A stretch of 6,865 nucleotides of DNA from Bacteroidota bacterium (GTDB taxonomy: Bacteria > Bacteroidota > Ignavibacteria > Ignavibacteriales > Ignavibacteriaceae): positions 1 to 6,865 of the forward strand of contig JAEXTA010000117.1 in NCBI GenBank assembly GCA_023453665.1, given 5' to 3'. Under the pieces are notes generated by a model, which was given only the letters and a program-made list of their open reading frames with translations, did not search any database and had not been told where the DNA came from. The position numbers and the translations under genes are program-made. Shown here one piece after another: positions 5,740 to 6,865 of the stretch; the first letter of the stretch is position 1, and the number at the start of each line of letters is the position of its first letter.

Positions 5740-6865
5740 TTATTTTCTTTTTTTCTGCTGCGTTTTTGCGTTCTGTTCTGCTGCTTCCATTAACCTTGCC
5801 ATAAAACCCTGTTTCTTTTTCGGGTTCTTAACTGGCTCTAGCACCATGCCGTCATGTTTGTGATTAATATAGTATTGCTGCGCGATGGAGAATAGGTTGA
5901 ACATAAAATAATACAGGTTAAGACCTGATGGAAAACTCATAAACATAAGTGTCAACATAACGGGCATTAAATATACAAGCATCTGTTGTTTGGGATCTTT
6001 CATTGTCATCTTTTGCTGAACAAATGTTGTTATTCCCATTAACAATGCTAATCCGCTTATCTGGTCAATTCCGAATAACGGAAGTTTAAATGGAAGTTCT
6101 AATATTATATCCGGTCGTGATAAATCTGAGATCCAGAACATAAATGGCTGCTGTCGCAGTTCAATCGCTACCTGGAACAATCCCCACAATGCAATAAATA
6201 TAGGCATCTGAAGCAGCAATGGAAAACATCCGCCTGCAGGATTAATTCCATAAGTAGAATATAACTTCATCGTTTCGGTATTTGCTTTTGAGGGGTCGTC
6301 TTTATACTTCTCTTTAATTTCCGCCATCTTCGGCTGAAGCATCTGCATTTTTTTCATCGACTGCATGCTGCTTTTAGTAAGAGGATAAAGCACTACTTTT
6401 ATGATGAGTGAAAACACAATTATCACAAACCCGAAATTCGGTATAAAGGTATGAAGAAAATTAAACAACGGCAGAAGTACAAACTCTGCGATGGGTCTCA
6501 CAATAAACTTCAAACCAAAGAAACTTCCAAAGTCAACTATAGCTTCAAAGTTGGTTCCGTAAGTTTTTAAAAGATCATAATCAACTGGACCGATATAAAA
6601 AGTAAATGATTGTTTTTCAACCTGGTTATTTTTGAATGGAATAATAAGCCTAGTGCTGTAAAACTCTCTTACACCATTATCTTTTAACGGCTCTCTGTTG
6701 CCAGAAATAAAAGCTCCTTCAATTTTTTCCGGGTTTTTGGGAGAGATGAGAATAGCAAAATATTTGTTTCGTACGGCTATCCAATCTACTCTGCCTGTAA
6801 AATCTTTTTCAACCTTTGTTCCAACATCAGGCGCATCAAGAATAACCTGTTCATCTCCATAAAAT
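5740..6865 (-). CDS. yidC: Membrane protein insertase YidC/Oxa1 family, 5' truncated by window edge
   Basis: The reverse frame is open to the window edge, giving the last 374 residues of YidC (Gram-negative forms are usually about 550-600). It inserts proteins into the inner membrane, alone or with SecYEG, and folds membrane proteins. Visible residues 1 to about 115 are the end of the periplasmic P1 domain, with WIAVRNKYFA (28-37) and YIGPVDYDLLK (90-100). An amphipathic segment (FIVRPIAEFVLLPLF) leads into the conserved core. It has a first core helix ending LIIKVVLYPLTK (about 153-164), the cytoplasmic hairpin rich in Lys and Met (KMQMLQPKMAEIKEKY), GGCFPLLLQMP (211-221), ELRQQPFMFWISDLS, and the last helices with FPSGLNLYYFMFNL. 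A Lys/Gln-rich tail (KKKQG to QQKKRK) could contact the ribosome. The Arg of the hydrophilic groove (Arg366 in E. coli) is Lys here. A TTG at 6513 is an internal Leu, not a start, because conserved P1 sequence precedes it without a stop. Confidence 0.97.
   Translation of the reverse strand, partial: FYGDEQVILDAPDVGTKVEKDFTGRVDWIAVRNKYFAILISPKNPEKIEGAFISGNREPLKDNGVREFYSTRLIIPFKNNQVEKQSFTFYIGPVDYDLLKTYGTNFEAIVDFGSFFGLKFIVRPIAEFVLLPLFNFLHTFIPNFGFVIIVFSLIIKVVLYPLTKSSMQSMKKMQMLQPKMAEIKEKYKDDPSKANTETMKLYSTYGINPAGGCFPLLLQMPIFIALWGLFQVAIELRQQPFMFWISDLSRPDIILELPFKLPLFGIDQISGLALLMGITTFVQQKMTMKDPKQQMLVYLMPVMLTLMFMSFPSGLNLYYFMFNLFSIAQQYYINHKHDGMVLEPVKNPKKKQGFMARLMEAAEQNAKTQQKKRK

Noticed and set aside
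6511..6513. TTG as a start codon for a short 257-residue YidC
   Set aside because: Conserved P1 domain sequence (WIAVRNKYFA, YIGPVDYDLLK) continues upstream in the same frame to the window edge with no stop, so the TTG is an internal Leu codon.

Overview
This AT-rich window carries two convergent gene blocks. The proteins look like those of a Gram-negative, didermal bacterium of the FCB group, most plausibly Ignavibacteriota or a relative (Bacteroidota/Chlorobi side). The reasons are a YidC with a periplasmic P1 domain and a Lys in place of the usual groove Arg, short lipoprotein and Sec signal peptides, and a patatin-POTRA-barrel outer membrane protein. The taxon is inferred from remembered family resemblance, not from a search.

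Left block, + strand, 1-2854. It reads as one tightly packed operon. It holds the C-terminal half of a peptidase M19 (membrane/renal dipeptidase family) enzyme cut by the left edge, then a lipid-anchored agmatine/peptidyl-arginine deiminase family protein whose start overlaps the M19 stop by 4 bp, then a secreted protein with a HELGH metallopeptidase motif 1 bp further on. An 8-bp overlap leads into a 46-codon frame whose last ~22 residues resemble the end of a SnoaL/DUF4440 domain and which is probably a remnant. All complete enzymes of this block appear to be exported, so the block may handle peptides or arginine-type substrates in the periplasm or at the cell surface. That joint role is an inference.

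Right block, - strand, 6865-2860. It begins with yidC, the inner-membrane insertase, whose N-terminus lies off the right edge. After a 171-bp spacer comes a 902-residue patatin phospholipase fused to three POTRA-like repeats and an Omp85-type beta barrel, a type Vd (PlpD-like) autotransporter architecture with more POTRAs than the prototype.

There are only two intergenic stretches. 2722-2859 holds the remnant frame and a small stem-loop. 5569-5739 holds a 14-bp perfect palindrome just after yidC and a weak promoter candidate. I see no tRNA, rRNA, CRISPR array, insertion sequence or convincing Rho-independent terminator. I do not see a clear-cut new defence or mobile system. The most unusual items are the exported deiminase/metallopeptidase/dipeptidase operon and the multi-POTRA patatin barrel.
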